The notes under the pieces are model-generated. The model saw only the letters and a list, made by a program, of their open reading frames with translations. It searched no databases and was not told where the DNA came from. A program made the position numbers and the translations under genes. Shown here one piece after another: positions 1 through 13,413 of a stretch of DNA of 64,000 nt. Position 1 is the first letter of the stretch; each line of letters opens with the position of its first letter. This DNA is from Oreocharis arfaki (taxonomy: Eukaryota > Chordata > Aves > Passeriformes > Paramythiidae). The stretch covers positions 124,001 to 188,000 of the forward strand of contig VZRR01002778.1 of the NCBI GenBank assembly GCA_013398015.1. The letters run 5' to 3'.

Positions 1-3000
1 CAGCTTGCACCAGCACAACATACTTCATGAACAGTTACTTTGATGGACTGTGCCCCCATGACATTGGACAAGAGCAGTAATGGCAGGCAGTAAGTCCATC
101 AAAAGGATTCACATTGAAAAAGCTGCAGACCTTGTCAGAGGGTGACCTATGTGTGACGGCATGACCATTAATTTTCTCTTTTGTAATTTTTTTTTCCTTT
201 TAGTAGGCAGATTAGTCTTAATTAAACACTAGCTGTTAGATCAAAGGGAACTAGATCAAAGACAGAAAAAGCCCAATACATTTATGCTAAAGTATTTGGC
301 ATGATACTTTCCCAAAAAGCATGAGAAAAGTGTTATCTGACAATACACTTGTAGCAAGAGCCTGAAAAATAGGAGCCTTGTCTTTATAGCTAGAGTCCTG
401 CAGATTACCTGTTTGGTATTTTTTCAAGTCATACAAACATCACCTTCAGGACTGTCTCAGATAAAGGTATCCACTTATTGACAGTCAACCTGGAAGCGGT
501 GCCCAGCTTCAATAATAAACACAAAATAGTCTTGCCCATGCTACAAATAAGCATCACTAGTTTAGAAGGCAAGAAAATTTGAAAATGATTAAGTGGAAAT
601 CTGCTCAAAGTTTTAAGAAGGATTTGACAAGAGAAGCAATTTTCCTTTGAGCTTGTATTCAGCTTTGAATCTCACTAGAACAGAGTTTTCATTTCACAGG
701 CAGTCACTCACTGCACACCCGAGCTTTAAAATTTAATGAATGCATCCTTTGCAGGAGATTCTGGCAATAGCTCAGATATATTAGCCAGTGCAATGATGTC
801 AATCAAAAAAGGAAAGAAGAAGTGCAAGCAGTGTCTTTCATCGTTATGATTGTATTGATAGTTTCAAAGCTTCTGTGTTTTGAATTCTGGAACTCTTCTC
901 TACTTTGAACAAAATAGAACCATAAAAAAAAGGAAGCATTAATTAATATAATTAGTATTATGAGGAAGATAATTGGTCTATCTAATTATACAATAGCATA
1001 TTAATGAATATACATATTTTGGGAAAGTACCTCCAAATTAAAATAGCCGATGCTAATTTTCATTTAGCTGCTCTAAAAGGTAGTCACACTCACACATGTA
1101 ACAAGTTCAGCTTCTGTTAGGCTTCCAATTAGAATCTGTACATTGCACCTCTAGGATTTACAGACATGCTGGTGGCAAGGCCAGGAGTAACCTCCTGGAT
1201 AAAGTACAACTGAAGGAAATGGGCTCAGCTGATGGGAATAAAGGAGCAGGAGGAGGCACCTGAAGATTTGCAGAGAGTCAGGAAGCCTTAGAGAAGTGGA
1301 TGGTGTGGATTCTATGAGCAACGGTGTGACTGATGTCAGGGAGCCCTGTGCTCAGAAGTTGACCTCAGTGTTGGAGAGGCTCTTCGGGGGGGGCAGAGGC
1401 TGTCCCAGGCACAGCTGAGGGGCTTCAGCCCAGTGGTGGGACAGTACTGGTACGTTGCTTCCTGAAAATTGTTGGTATATGAACATGTATGTAAACCTTT
1501 CTTATAACTTTATCAAAGCACTCCTTGCATATCCTGTTGACTCAGACCTTTTTGTGTTATGCTGGGAACTGACAGGACAAAATACAAGTCGCTTTGTGAG
1601 AACTGCTGTATAGGACGTGAAGCCATTTCAAGTGCTGCATCTCTCTGAAATTCCTGGTTTTCTTGATCAGAGACAGCTGAAATTAGGTTGTTCCTGTTCT
1701 CTCCTTGAAGTTAGGATGATAAAGGCCATGCAGTTTTTGAAGGCTGAGTTTTATTAAAGTACTCTGACTAAGAATGGGGCTGCTATGAAAATGGACCAAC
1801 ACATGTCATCTAACCTAGAGTTATCTTTCCCACTGTATCCTTGCACAGTGGATGATTTTCTTAGATCCCACTAAATTATATGGCTTCTTGTGGTCCCCTT
1901 GGATGGGCTGGGCTCTAACATATCTGGGTTTTAGGCATGTATCTTCTCTCTTCTGCTTCTTAAGAGTGCCTTAAATGCCCGTGTGTTGTAGATATCCTCC
2001 TCCCTTTGCCTCTCCTCAGCCTGCTGCCTGACACTGTGCCAGCAGAGGAGGTGCAGCACCCTTGGAGAGTGAGCCATGTCCTTCGCTCCTGGGTTTGTGT
2101 CTGGCTGGGAGCAAGGCAGCCTGTACCTTCCATCACAGCACCCGTGACATGCAACTACATGCAGATGGAGGGGAAAAGCAGTACAAAGATGCATTGGGTT
2201 TTTTTATTTTTTTGACCAGCTTTATTTTATTTATTTACAGTCCAGTCACCTGTACCATCTTCTGGAGCTCACATCTTGCAAATACTGGACACTCATAACT
2301 CGCATTTCTAATTGGAAATTTTCCATGCTTTTAGGTTTCATGTTGCCTGTTCTACCATTATAGTCCTGTGTTGAAACTTATAACTGAAATGGAAAGTATA
2401 GGAGACATAACTTGTAACTATAAAGTTGCTTTTTATTATGAGACTTGTAAGCTTGATTTAATTTCTTTATCAGAAGCACTAAGCAGTCTTGTTCTTGCCA
2501 TGACACTATTTATTGAGACTTTGAAGATGATAATGATAATTAGGGCAAATGTGTGCCTGCTGGAAGCATGCATGAGGAACTCAGCCTGGAAGTCTCCTAA
2601 ACTAAGCAAAGTGGAAACCAATCAATTATTCCTAAATAGGAAGACAACTACTTTGCATAAGAAAAGACTAATGTAAAATGTAATTGTTGCTTTTATAAGC
2701 CAGGGTTATTCATTATTTTGTATCTCATAAAGCTGTAATCCTAATTACAAAGAAGGCTACGTCAGATTCACAAGCCAAATTACTCCTACAGTTGTTGTTA
2801 GATCACATGCAGCATCCTCTTTTTACAGAGTATGTGCTGAATGAGCTCTGCCCAGACATTTCCCACCACCAGTACTACGAAAAAACTTAATCTTGCGTTC
2901 TGTCCTGTAAAGATAGTGCAGTTGGGTTCTTTGTGCATATTTTAGCACTGAATGCCAGCAGTTCCTTACATCATACGTAGATTTCTCGCTTTACTTATGT

Positions 3001-6000
3001 TATTTAGGAGTAGACTTATCTGTTCCATACCTGAATACCAGATATTGTTGGCTGCAACTAAACTGTGGAAGTTTAAATAAAGGATTATCAACACATAGCA
3101 TACCTGAATGCAAATAATATTTATGGGGAGAATGAAACCTAATTCCATTATTTCTTCATCATGCAAACATTGGATTGGGAAGTATAGCAAGTGGACTCCA
3201 GGAAAGCTTGCATGGATATACTTGTTATTTAATTGCAGCTAGCATGTGATAATTGAGAGCCGATGTGTATTAAGAATACATTTTGTACCTGCAAGTTATC
3301 TATAAATCCACTGACCTAACAATACTATAAATCTAAATATTGAGCAATACTCTTGCTTTTAGGCTTCTGACAGTCCTGGGAGTACTGCTGCTTGCCTTGC
3401 CCCATCTGAAAATAGTGCTGAAAGCTAGTCTGTTTTGAGCCATTTTGTTATACATCTTCATTTATCTCTATTATCTTGCCTAGTTTTTGTCTTTATTAAT
3501 ACATGACACACTAGAGCACCTTTCAGTGCTGATTTATATTAGTGTCACAAAAATTGCAGCCTGCAAAAAGGAAATTCCTTCCCTCAGGAGGATGATAAAT
3601 ACCTACTTAAGCCTGTAATGACATTAAGTGTTAATGTTTTCCTGAAATGAATCAGACAGAAGAGGTGTTTAAAGGAGTGTGACCCAGAAAGCACAACCAA
3701 TTGAAACCAAAGTCTCTTAATGCACTTCTTCAGGTATCCCTTAGTGTGAATGACACTTGAATGTACCAAGCCACTTCAGAAAGAAAAGTGATGATACTTG
3801 CGCACTAATAGCAGCAGAGTCTCTTGAAGGAACAGTAAATTTGGAGGGGTTTGTAATATAGCTAAGATTTGTCAAGAAAGGAAGCTGAAAGAAAGGTCAT
3901 TGAATTAGGGGATTTTAAGGAAAGACAGATTTAAAATGGGATAGTGGACTCCTTGGCTTATTGTATTGTGCTTTGTAATACTAAGCACCTCTTTTGAAGA
4001 GCTCTTAGTGATCTAAATGGGTTTTTTCAGTTTTTCATGGAACTAAATTTCCTGAAGAACAGAGTCTCCAGAGGCATTTAAATGTCCCTGAATACATAGG
4101 GAAAAAAGTGTAGGTTATTTGGTGTTGCTTTGCAGAAGAAATGTCTGATGAGGGAGTTAAAAAGAAATACGAAATTTAATACCTGAATAGTTCAGGGGTT
4201 GTACCAGCTGGTTGGTCTGTTGATGGTGACTAATATATCCCTGACGAGAGTTGTAGCATCTCTATTGTTTTGGGCTTTTTTAATGGGTATGAACAGTAGG
4301 GTGTGAGTAACCATGGGTTGTCTGTCAGAGAACATCGACGTCTTGAGCATCCCTGAGAAAACATGGAGATTTCAGATTTCTCCTAGCAGGAGTCTCTGTG
4401 AGGACAGAGGTCTTAGGACCTTATGATATTTTGGTATTTACCTATGTAGCCATTTAAGACTAATTTTCTTGACTCTCTTAAGAATTGCCTTACCTAGCAA
4501 CAGTTTAAAACATGAAAAAAACCCCGTTTCTAGATCTGTGGCTAGATTTTTCAGTGTTATCTGTCTGCCTTAATTATCCATTATAGTGGCTTCATTCACT
4601 GTCATAATGCACTGGCGTGAATGCTTTCACGATTTTGATTCTGTGAACTAAAATGCAGTCTTCAGATTTGCTGTAATGTCTGTGCCTGTGGTTTAGACAC
4701 TTTTTTTTTTTTTTAAATTGAAACAAGCCTGGGAAGGAGCTACAGGCCCAGCAGGTAATGTTCCTTTGAGGAAATTCTGGTAACATAGCTCTTGCATGAG
4801 AGCTGGGCACTGCTGGGCTAAAGGCTTTGACAGATGTGATTACAAGAAGGGATCCAGAATGAAGTTGCACCATAACTGTCAGTAAAGTCTTAACTTGAGG
4901 CATTTAACATGCTCATTAAAATTCTCAGAACTTATAAAAATTCCTAAATAACTGAGCTGTGATGGAAAGTTTGAAATGAACCTACAATGGCTTCAGGGCA
5001 GAGGCAGCAATATAAAGCAATGAACTGTGACTATATCCTGCGCTCCCTGAATGAAAAGTGCTGAAGAAATGCTTACTCTGCTCTTTCTGCATATCCTCTG
5101 TATTCAAGTTTTTGTCGCATTATATGTTAATCAAACATCGCAGGAGCAAGTAACTGTAGTGTTTGCATGAAAAAGACTGTTTGCAAACTTTATTTTCGCA
5201 AAGCTGTATCTGTTATTCTGTTGTGCTTTAAGCCTGTCCTCCAGAAACCAATACCCTCCAGAAATCAATGGGCTGCTTTGGAAGGTCTCTGGACTGATGT
5301 GACTCCCTACAGCAGAGGCTGATTTTTAGCGTTGTTTCCCCTTGGTATTTTATAATACGTAAGCTGTGGAAAGGAAGGGTCATTCTGCTTCAAATGGCAG
5401 GGGCCAGCCCAGCCCTCTTCTAAGAGTATCACCTTAGGAGGAGACCAGCAGGGAAGCTGGTAAGGAAGAGAGGCTGCTTGGGTCAGGCAGTCATGGGATA
5501 TATGTATACAAAGGCAGGAAGCTTTGGCCTGAGGCTGGACACCTCTGAGTTAATGAAATTCTCTGAGAAGTCACAGAACAATCCAGTCAAGCGCTGTGGC
5601 TCTTGCTTAAAAGTGGCACGTCAGAGATTCAAGAGCCCGGCAAAAACAGGGCATCTGAGCAGCAGATATCTGACAAGGATTTTAAGTGCTGTCATAGTTG
5701 GGCCATCAAACTGCCCAAGAGAGCTCTGTCCAAGAGGGAGGTGGAGGAAAGGATTGGTTAAACATAGCTGAGGAGAGTGAGAAATTACATAAAAGGAAGG
5801 ACTAAAGGCTGTTCAGCACCAGGTAAGATGATTCCTAGCTTCAAATGCCTTGACTAGGGAGGACTTTTTATTGACACAAATGGATGGCCAAATCCAAACT
5901 CAGAATTGAGGTGATTTATGACTTGCCATTACGTGTGCTGGTGGTAGCTAGCCCTCTTGAGGGCAAAACCTGGCTATAACCTTCTTCTAATACTAACAAT

Positions 6001-7340
6001 TAGAAGTTAGTAATTAGCTAACTTAATTACTAATGACCAATAGCTTTGACCAATGAAAATATTTTCAGATAAATAAGCAGCTCTGTTTACCTTCATTCTG
6101 CTAAATTACTCCATTGCTAATGAAAATATGTACTCTTACAAAACAAACTAAAACTGATCAGGACTCTATCAGCTCTTTAAACACAACGTAAAGCTTCCTG
6201 TTCTCTATTCTTAAAACCAAAGAACGAAACTCCTGCACCAAATGCTACTAGAGGGGAAACAAATACTTATGGAAGTGTGTGCTCTACAGCCTAGATAAAC
6301 TCTTATTTTGCACTATTTTTGCCTGAAGCGCTCCTCAGTAATTACTTACCTTGAGGCTTTTTTTCTCTCTAGAGTAAGACTCCTGGAGCAAAAATGTATC
6401 TATTAGAAGACAAAACAAAGCTTTCTAACTTTGGAACTTCTAAGGCTTCTTCATTACTATCTATACTTGTGATGCATTTTTAAAATGCAAGGCAGAAAGG
6501 CTAAATACAGACCAGAAAATACTCCTCGTATAATTCAAGTACTTCCAGAGGGACAAGCACAGCTTAATGTTATGAAAGTTACTAATCTCAAAACATACAA
6601 ACCTGTGATAAGGTACATTAAAAACATCCCTTGAAAATACAGGATGATGCTTCTTTGGGCATCATACACTTAGTGTGACACAAAAAGAAAGAAATTTGGG
6701 GTTGCCTGTTCGTGTCACCTATCTGTTGCATAGTAGTACAGCTAACTGGGGTAAATGGAGGACATGGAATTTTAAATATTTAGCATAGGTAACTTAAAAT
6801 TAAAACCAACTCCATAAAGCTCTGTTCCCCTGTCTCCATACGACAATGTCAAAGAAACTTAGAAACTTGAGTTGCTTGACATACCCCATCTTTATGGATG
6901 ATGAGGGCTCAGTTTGCCACATGACAGACAAGCTCTGAAGTTGTGTAGGTCTTAGTATATGTAGCATGTATCCATGATTCAGAGAAAAACAGAATGTTCC
7001 TGTTCATACATGGACTGCGTGTAGGGGAATGTCTGCTCTTGGATTTGAGATGTTCTAATGAGAAGTCTTCTTGTTAAGAACTCCTAATGAGGCATTCTTT
7101 TGTATGTGCGTGTGTGCATCTGAAATAAAAGATATGGGGGTCAAAATCCTCCAGGACAGAAATATAGGAGAGTAAAAAGCCTCCAAAGCCTCAATGAGTC
7201 ACAACTTGAGCACTCACACTAGAACATATATCAGTACTACATTTTTCTCTTGAATATAGTCATTCAGTACTACCATAATGTCTTAGATTACAATGTAAGA
7301 TGTAACCAATAGTATGTATTCTATTATCATCTTCACAAGC
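1..7340. other. Intergenic DNA, no gene recognised
   Basis: AT-rich single-copy-looking DNA downstream of TUSC3. I see no exon with plausible splice sites and a recognisable protein. It holds short homopolymer runs (for example T at about 4698-4714) and three GC-richer blocks of unknown origin, at about 1140-1450, 1990-2170 and 5395-5770. The ORFs here (up to 102 codons) show no family resemblance and several overlap on both strands, as chance ORFs do. In mammals the next gene on this side of TUSC3 is MSR1, but no scavenger-receptor collagen repeat or SRCR exon was seen here. Confidence 0.6.
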
Positions 7341-7801
7341 TGTTAAAGCAGGGGGGGCACTGTTCGTCATCTCCTCCCACGACTCATCCCTGATAACTCC
7401 CTCAGGGAGCAATCTCTGTTAATGGGCAATCAAGGACCCACTGTATGACACACAGAATTACATCAGCCCTTTGTGAGATGCTCTGCCTAGGGGGGAGGAG
7501 CCAAGCATTCCCACCTGCATATAACCTGGGGTTTGGAACACTACAAGGAGCCCTTACCTGCTGGATTCCTAGAAGACAAGAGCTACCACCGGACCTTCAG
7601 GTGAAAACCAGACCCTTCTACAGGATCACTGCTTTGACAGGACTATTTCATCTGGACTGCTACCACCACCCTGACTAGCAGGGTGTCAGGTCGTATCCTG
7701 ACTCTGTCAGTGTTCTTGTATTATTGCATTTATTTTAATTTTCCAGTTAAATTATAATTCTGAGTTGTGATCTCCCACTGGTTTGTTTTCAAACTAGTAC
7801 A
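7341..7801 (+). mobile_element. Avian ERVL-type LTR, solo or fragment
   Basis: This block has the layout of an LTR on the plus strand. A putative 5' TGTTAAAG end is followed by a TATA box (CATATAAC, 7518-7525). After that comes a downstream part I recognise from avian ERVL-type LTRs: ACCACCGGACCTTCAG, then GGGTGTCAGGTCGTATCCTG and CTGACTCTGTCAGTGTTCTT, then a TTGCATTTATTTTAATTTTC region. It ends near CAAACTAGTACA. No internal retroviral sequence flanks it, so it is a solo LTR or a fragment. The five bases on each side (CAAGC and CGAAC) do not match, so the exact ends are uncertain or the duplication has decayed. The short ORF inside it (7445-7678) is not a gene. Confidence 0.72.
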
Positions 7802-9344
7802 CGAACATAGAGAGCAAAATCATACTCATTTGTTCATGTATTTCAAATAATCGTAAGAATAACTCCCAGAGTTTCTAACTTACTCCAAGGACATCTTAAA
7901 TCATTTAACAATGAGGTCCTGAATTTGTGTGTGACTCTGCCTGATGAGATACCTGCAGCCATGTGGAGGTCATTTCTAGGTCCTTAACAGGACGCTGAAC
8001 CTTGTTAATCTCACATAACATCACTGTGGAGAGAGATTTATTTGGCTTTTCTGAAGAGTATCTGGAGTTAAATTTAATTCAAAGAAGAATGTTGATTTTT
8101 TTTTTAGGTTTTTTTTTTTTACATTTTCTTTGCAACTTCAGTTGCAGTGTTTTGCTTCTATGAATCTCCTATACTTTGATCCTCAATTGTGGATTTCTTT
8201 TATTACAAGTTTGTAGATGTCCATGGCTACAAACACAAACTAGTGAAAAATGCCATTAAGTTTTTTAGTACCATACTCCTGTTCATTTAGAATCTGCGTA
8301 CTTTTAAGAGATGCTGCTTGCTTATCTCCACCTTGAGGTTTATTTAATTTTCATCCAAATGGTCCCTTTAATGACATTATTCCAATTACATAAACATCTA
8401 GTTAAAAAACTAACAATGTATAAGAAAACATACAAGTTCCTCAAATATAGTTAGATCTCTGTTAAAACCTTGAGGCCTGCGATATAGAAAAAGGACACAA
8501 ATAAGAAGCTGCTGGTACATAAGGATAAAAGAAAATGGAGCTAATGCCTTTGCATGTGCTTGATAAGGTCTGCAGAAAAATAACTAAACCTGAGGGTGAG
8601 AGGAAGTATGTGTGCCTGGTAGCATACAGCACAGCAAGCATAAAAAATGGGAGGACTCTTTGTTGCCTGCTGTCTGCAGACTTGCAGTTCTTATTGCCTC
8701 TGCTCCAGCTGTGTGTTTCTCACTGCTTTGGTTTATTCTTTAAACCAAACTCCAGCCTGTCCCTATACTACTGTCAAGGCTATTGTTATTTGGGTGACAA
8801 ATTCATAGCACTGGAAGCTATCATTTATAAAATATGACAGGGACTGAGTTATCAGTTCCTTATGAATGCTACAGGAAGGAAAGACTTCTAACATTTGACA
8901 AACAGTAGTCACTCCAGGTCTTCATAACATGTTGTGCATTAGCATAAGAGGATCAACAGATTTTTGATTCGTCACATATGGTGCGTGTCTTGAAGTTGTT
9001 AATGACACATTTACGTATATATTTAAAAACATGACAGCATGTATTCCTGTCACTCAGCACTTGAGATCTAAATACACTATTATATGTTTTTGTGTTCTTC
9101 TAATTTTCGTACTTTTTTATCTACAGGGTGTGCCTGAGCACATGCCTTGGGATTAGGGTCTTTTGAAATGCTTTTTATCCTCTTGAGCTCTGCCAATACC
9201 TGTGTCTGCCTCCTCTTTTACTGCTGGTACTTTCCAGGCCTGCTTATTTTTGCTGCCAAGAGAACAAAAGTTGCAGTAGATCATACAGGCCTCATTATAG
9301 GTCTCCCTCATCCCTCACAGCTCTTAATGAGCTCACAAAATGCC
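7802..9344. other. Intergenic DNA, nothing recognised
   Basis: AT-rich sequence between the ERVL-type LTR and the old CR1 relic. It contains poly-T runs (8096-8121) and chance ORFs. I recognise no exon, repeat family or RNA gene. Confidence 0.5.
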
Positions 9345-11850
9345 TGAGGGGGTCAGACCAAAAGCCCACCTAGCTCTGTGTTCGGGCTGACTGGAGATAC
9401 TTCTTTTTTTTTTTAGAGAGAACGTGGTCTATTTCCCTCATATTCCCTCTAGCATCCAGAATTACTGCATTAAGGATGGTAAACGATGTACCTTTAGAGT
9501 TTCTTGTGGAAAGAAACTCCTCAACTTCCTGTGGCAGAGAACTTAAAAAAGTAATAAGGATGTTAATTCTTTTTAAATAAGCTGCATGTTTGTTCTAGTA
9601 TTGTAGGATTTAGTGAACGTTTATTATGCAGTTTATCTATGCATTTATAAACTTGTAAACCACAATTACACTCACTCCTCAGTTGTTTGGGTTTTTTTTC
9701 CCTTTTCCAGCTGAAGAATTGTCTTTTCAACGTCCCTTCATAAGGAGGAACTATATCTCCCTGAGCAATTCCCTGTACCTTGATCTGTTCAGTCTTTGGG
9801 ATGTGTAGAGCAGAACTACGTATAGAACTCAAGAGGAATCCACAGAGATTTTGTGTAGTTGTAGTGCTGTCGCTTCTTGTTACCCAAACACCCAAACTCC
9901 TCTACTGATGACACCAAACATCTTCTCTTCGGCTGTCAGCGCACCCTGACGACTCTGCTAAAATATGTTCATTTATGACAATGCCTTTTTCCTATTCAGT
10001 GTTAGCTGAACAAGGTGTGATATTCTTTTTTCTAGATGCATTCCCAAGCTTTTACTCATCAAAACCCCCCAGTCTTACCCATCAAAGTTTTAGTGGATTT
10101 TTTCCCTATCAGCACAGTACTGTGAGCTTATCTGTAATGGAGGTTGCACTGCACATGCATTTTCTACACATCACTGATGAAGATGTATTCAAGTGGTCCC
10201 AGCACCAGTTTTGGGGAAGGTTGTATTTCTGACTTTACTGCCAAAAAAAGTTACCATTAAGCTCTACCCTTCTCTTGGTATCTTTTAATTGGTTTTCAAG
10301 TCATGAAAGGGACATCTCTTCCAATTCCATATTAGGTTCTTCAATAAATCCTTACCAAAGGATTTTTATCCTTGTGCTTTTCTGACACTATTTTAGCCAT
10401 CTACAAGCTTTGTGAACTTAAATTCTCCTTTATACAAGTCCTACACCTTTTTCATATGACTATGTTTATCCTTGCTCTCAGAAAGCTTACTCTTTATTGC
10501 CAACTCGACCATCCCATCAGGTTTGGAAATTGTTCACTGGTCTGTAGCTTAGCTTTCCCTCTAGACTCTCATTTTTTAGGTGACAGCTGCGTTGGCAATC
10601 TGTCAGTCCTCTGACACTGAGGCAATCTGTAATGATAGGTGAAGGCACCTTGCTCAGCAATTCTGCAATCTCACATCTGATTTCCTTCAGAGCTCTTTGA
10701 TAGATGCCATTTGGTCCCAAGATCTTACCAGCACTTAGCTTATCTACTTAAAACAATTACACAGAACGTACTAGAGCACATTGACCTAAATCCTCTGGCC
10801 TAGCTGCTGCAGGGAATTCGGCTTCTCTGTCACAGTCTTTATCAGTGGGTGTCCCTTCTTATATCTTTGTCATCAACTCTGACTAGCTCCCTGCCTGGTC
10901 CCCTGCTTTTGGTGTATTTTAAGAAGTTTGTGCTACCATGCTACCACCATGAGAATCATTTTCAGATGATTTTTTTAGACCTGTTATTTGACACTTGACC
11001 TGTGTGCAGTGCTTTTTTTTTTTTTTCTTTTTGAATTGTGGCACATATTTTATCTGTGCTTCTAATGAAGTATTTAACAGCTACCAGGCTGTTCGTAGGT
11101 GTCTTGCTTGTTGCCTATGGTTCATTGTTGGTTGGGGGAGCTAGGTTTGTTTGCATTATTAGCTGCCTTTATTTATTAAACACTCCAACTTATTTCAGAT
11201 TTCACTTTGATTGTCCTGCCCTGGAACAACATTTACCCTACTGTACTGTGGTTGCTGTTGCAGAGTAGGTATCCCATGAATACCACTTTCAAGTTATGTT
11301 AGCACCCACACACTACTCAAGCTGCTGCTTTTGATTTGGATACTATTTGAGACCTATTAGTTGTTCCAGCAGGCAGTCATGTGTTACTGGAATGCTTTCC
11401 CTCTTTAGAAGCGGAAATATTTAGTTCCATTGGCATGAGATCTTGAGATCTCTCGCTATTACTTCCTGTCTGAAACTTGCAGTTTCTCTTCTCTCACTTT
11501 CCAGTCACTGTTGTCTTCTTGATCAAAGGTCAGTAGTACATTTCTAATTCTTTTATAGAATACAACTTCCAACCATGGAGACCTACTGCTCTGCTTCTTG
11601 TTTTTCCTGTAAGATGCTTGTGCTGCTGCACTCTATGTAACCATTCCTATACAAGCCCCACTTTGTCACCTGCACATCTGGCTGTGCCATCCTTAAGACA
11701 TTAGCCTGATAATTGTCCTGCTGATTTATTTTTCCACAGGGCTTTGAATGCTTGTTATACCAGGACTGTTGTTCAATGCCATACAAATTAATTCTTCTAT
11801 CCATTTCTCAAGCTTCTAGCACTGACATAAAGCTCTTGCAAATTCTGTCC
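9345..11850 (-). mobile_element. Ancient CR1 LINE relic, long and heavily diverged
   Basis: The left end (GGGGGTCAGACCAAAAGCCCACCTAG) resembles the 3' end of old amniote CR1 elements read in antisense. Further blocks follow in the expected order: an AACTCCTCAACTTCCTGTGG-like stretch, TTTTCCAGCTGAAGAATTGT, then CAAGTGGTCCCAGCACCAG, then TTGGTTTTCAAGTCATGAAAG, and near 10690 TCAGAGCTCTTTGATAGATG followed by CCATTTGGTCCC. The CR1 sense strand is therefore the minus strand. Many indels and stops show a long-dead copy. Homology is clear to about 10740 and fades after that. The right limit near 11850 is a guess, and a T-rich tract at 11012-11031 breaks it. ORFs within it are antisense noise. Confidence 0.68.
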
Positions 11851-13144
11851 TGGCTTCCTTTGCACTAGCACATGCCAGTCAAGTGGCACCATGGGCAAGC
11901 TGATCTGCCTTCCTGAATAATAGCTGAAGCACCTATGGAAATGCTGCAACCCCCTTCACCGCCCATATCAGTCTGTAAACCAGATATTTTGAGTTTCAGT
12001 TTTTACCCAGCTTCTAATTTAAATATTGCTCTATAACCTTTCAGCACTTCCACTAGGGTAACTAGTAGGTCCTGCTCTGTTTTTGTCTAAGATATAAGCT
12101 GTCTTTCCTCTTTTTTTTTTCCTTTTTTAATTTTCCCTCCTATAATGTTTCCCAGTTGTTAACAGACCAGTATGTCTGGAGAAGAAACAGGTAAAAGCAT
12201 TAGATGAAGTGAGTTTTGTAAAGTTTAGTCAATCTTATCCTCATGTTTAGAGGCATTTTTATATTACGAATGAAGAAATTCCAAGTGATTCTGAGAGTGA
12301 ACTGGTACTTGGAAAAGTACCAGCTGGAAAACTACCAGTAGGGAGGAAAAGACATAAGACTGAGGTAGAGTATCATGTGATGATGCTTTTTTCCTGAGCC
12401 ACTGAGAATATATCATGTAGGTGTACACAAAGGTTCATGAGTAAGTCACATAATGAGATGTGAACAGTTAAAAAAATGGCATTTTTAAATGGCATTACAG
12501 ATTCCTGTATAAACTTTTCACAAAGCTGGGTGGACACATAAAACTGGCAACTCCTGTAACTCCGGTTCCAATAGACTCATCTGTACTGTACTGTGCTACA
12601 AGCATCATTCAGGATAGTGCCTTCCTCCTGCTGCTACTTCAGAAAATATGCAGGTTTTGGGTTATGAAATACTGTTGTCCCTCCACCCTCCCATTTCGTC
12701 ACCATAGACTCAGCTTAAAAGGATCTGAGTTCTGACTGATGTAAGCCTTCTTGCCTTCAAGATCCCACAATGAATTCCATCATGAATTGCATCCTTTGGC
12801 ATAAGAGAGAGATGAATTAGTAATGCATGTATTCTACATACTGCTGGGTCAGGAAAAGAACTCCAGGATAAAAATGTGTAGAATATCATTCCATGTTAGT
12901 GGCTCAGTATGCCAGAGATGATCAGATATTCTAAACAAATACTCTGTTACAAAACAAAGTGAGGGTAAGGTGTAGTCATTAAATGATAGTTTCCACCAGG
13001 GTATATCTCTTAATAGTAGCTAAAGAACTAATGCTATTTCATTCAGTTCTAAAACACATCCCAAAACAAACTTTGGGTGAAAAATCTTGGAAATACCCTT
13101 TGGATCCACGTAGTACAGTTAATAAGGAAGACTTAAACAAAAGC
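11851..13144. other. Intergenic DNA beyond TUSC3 poly(A) site
   Basis: AT-rich sequence between the CR1 relic and the TUSC3 3' end. It may include more decayed CR1 up to about 12110. No exon, RNA gene or other repeat is recognised. Confidence 0.5.
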
Positions 13145-13413
13145 CCCTTATGCTGAAATTTATTTAAATTCTTGAGCACATTATATTCATAACATTTTAG
13201 CACTTCCCAATAAGATGTTTACTATATGTTTCTATAAATTACACATTCATTGCATAAAACTGCATTCATTTCTCTATCACCATACTATATAAATTATCAC
13301 AAAAACAGATGAACCAACAAAAGATTCTTGAATACATGTGACATTTGTGGGCTGAAAATAGCAGTTATAGCTTATCTTCATGGTAAGCAGCTCTAAATGA
13401 ATCCCGCTTGAAT
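13145..13413 (-). other. TUSC3: TUSC3 3' UTR (probable extent)
   Basis: Minus-strand sequence following the TGA stop. It is AT-rich, has no repeat, and contains an AATAAA 250 bases after the stop. If cleavage falls 10-20 bases past the signal, the UTR is about 270 nt. The sequence after the signal is T-rich on the minus strand (GGGGCTTTTGTTTAAG), as expected for a downstream element. A longer UTR using a more distal site cannot be excluded. Confidence 0.6.
13159..13164 (-). terminator. Polyadenylation signal AATAAA of TUSC3
   Basis: Canonical AATAAA on the minus strand (TTTATT on the plus strand), 250 bases beyond the TUSC3 stop, followed by a G/T-rich stretch on the minus strand. It is the first canonical signal after the stop. 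Its use is inferred, not shown. Confidence 0.6.

Noticed and set aside
1..13000. Possible MSR1 exons downstream of TUSC3, as expected from mammalian gene order
   Set aside because: No collagen Gly-X-Y repeat and no SRCR cysteine pattern was seen on either strand. The gene, if present, lies further left.
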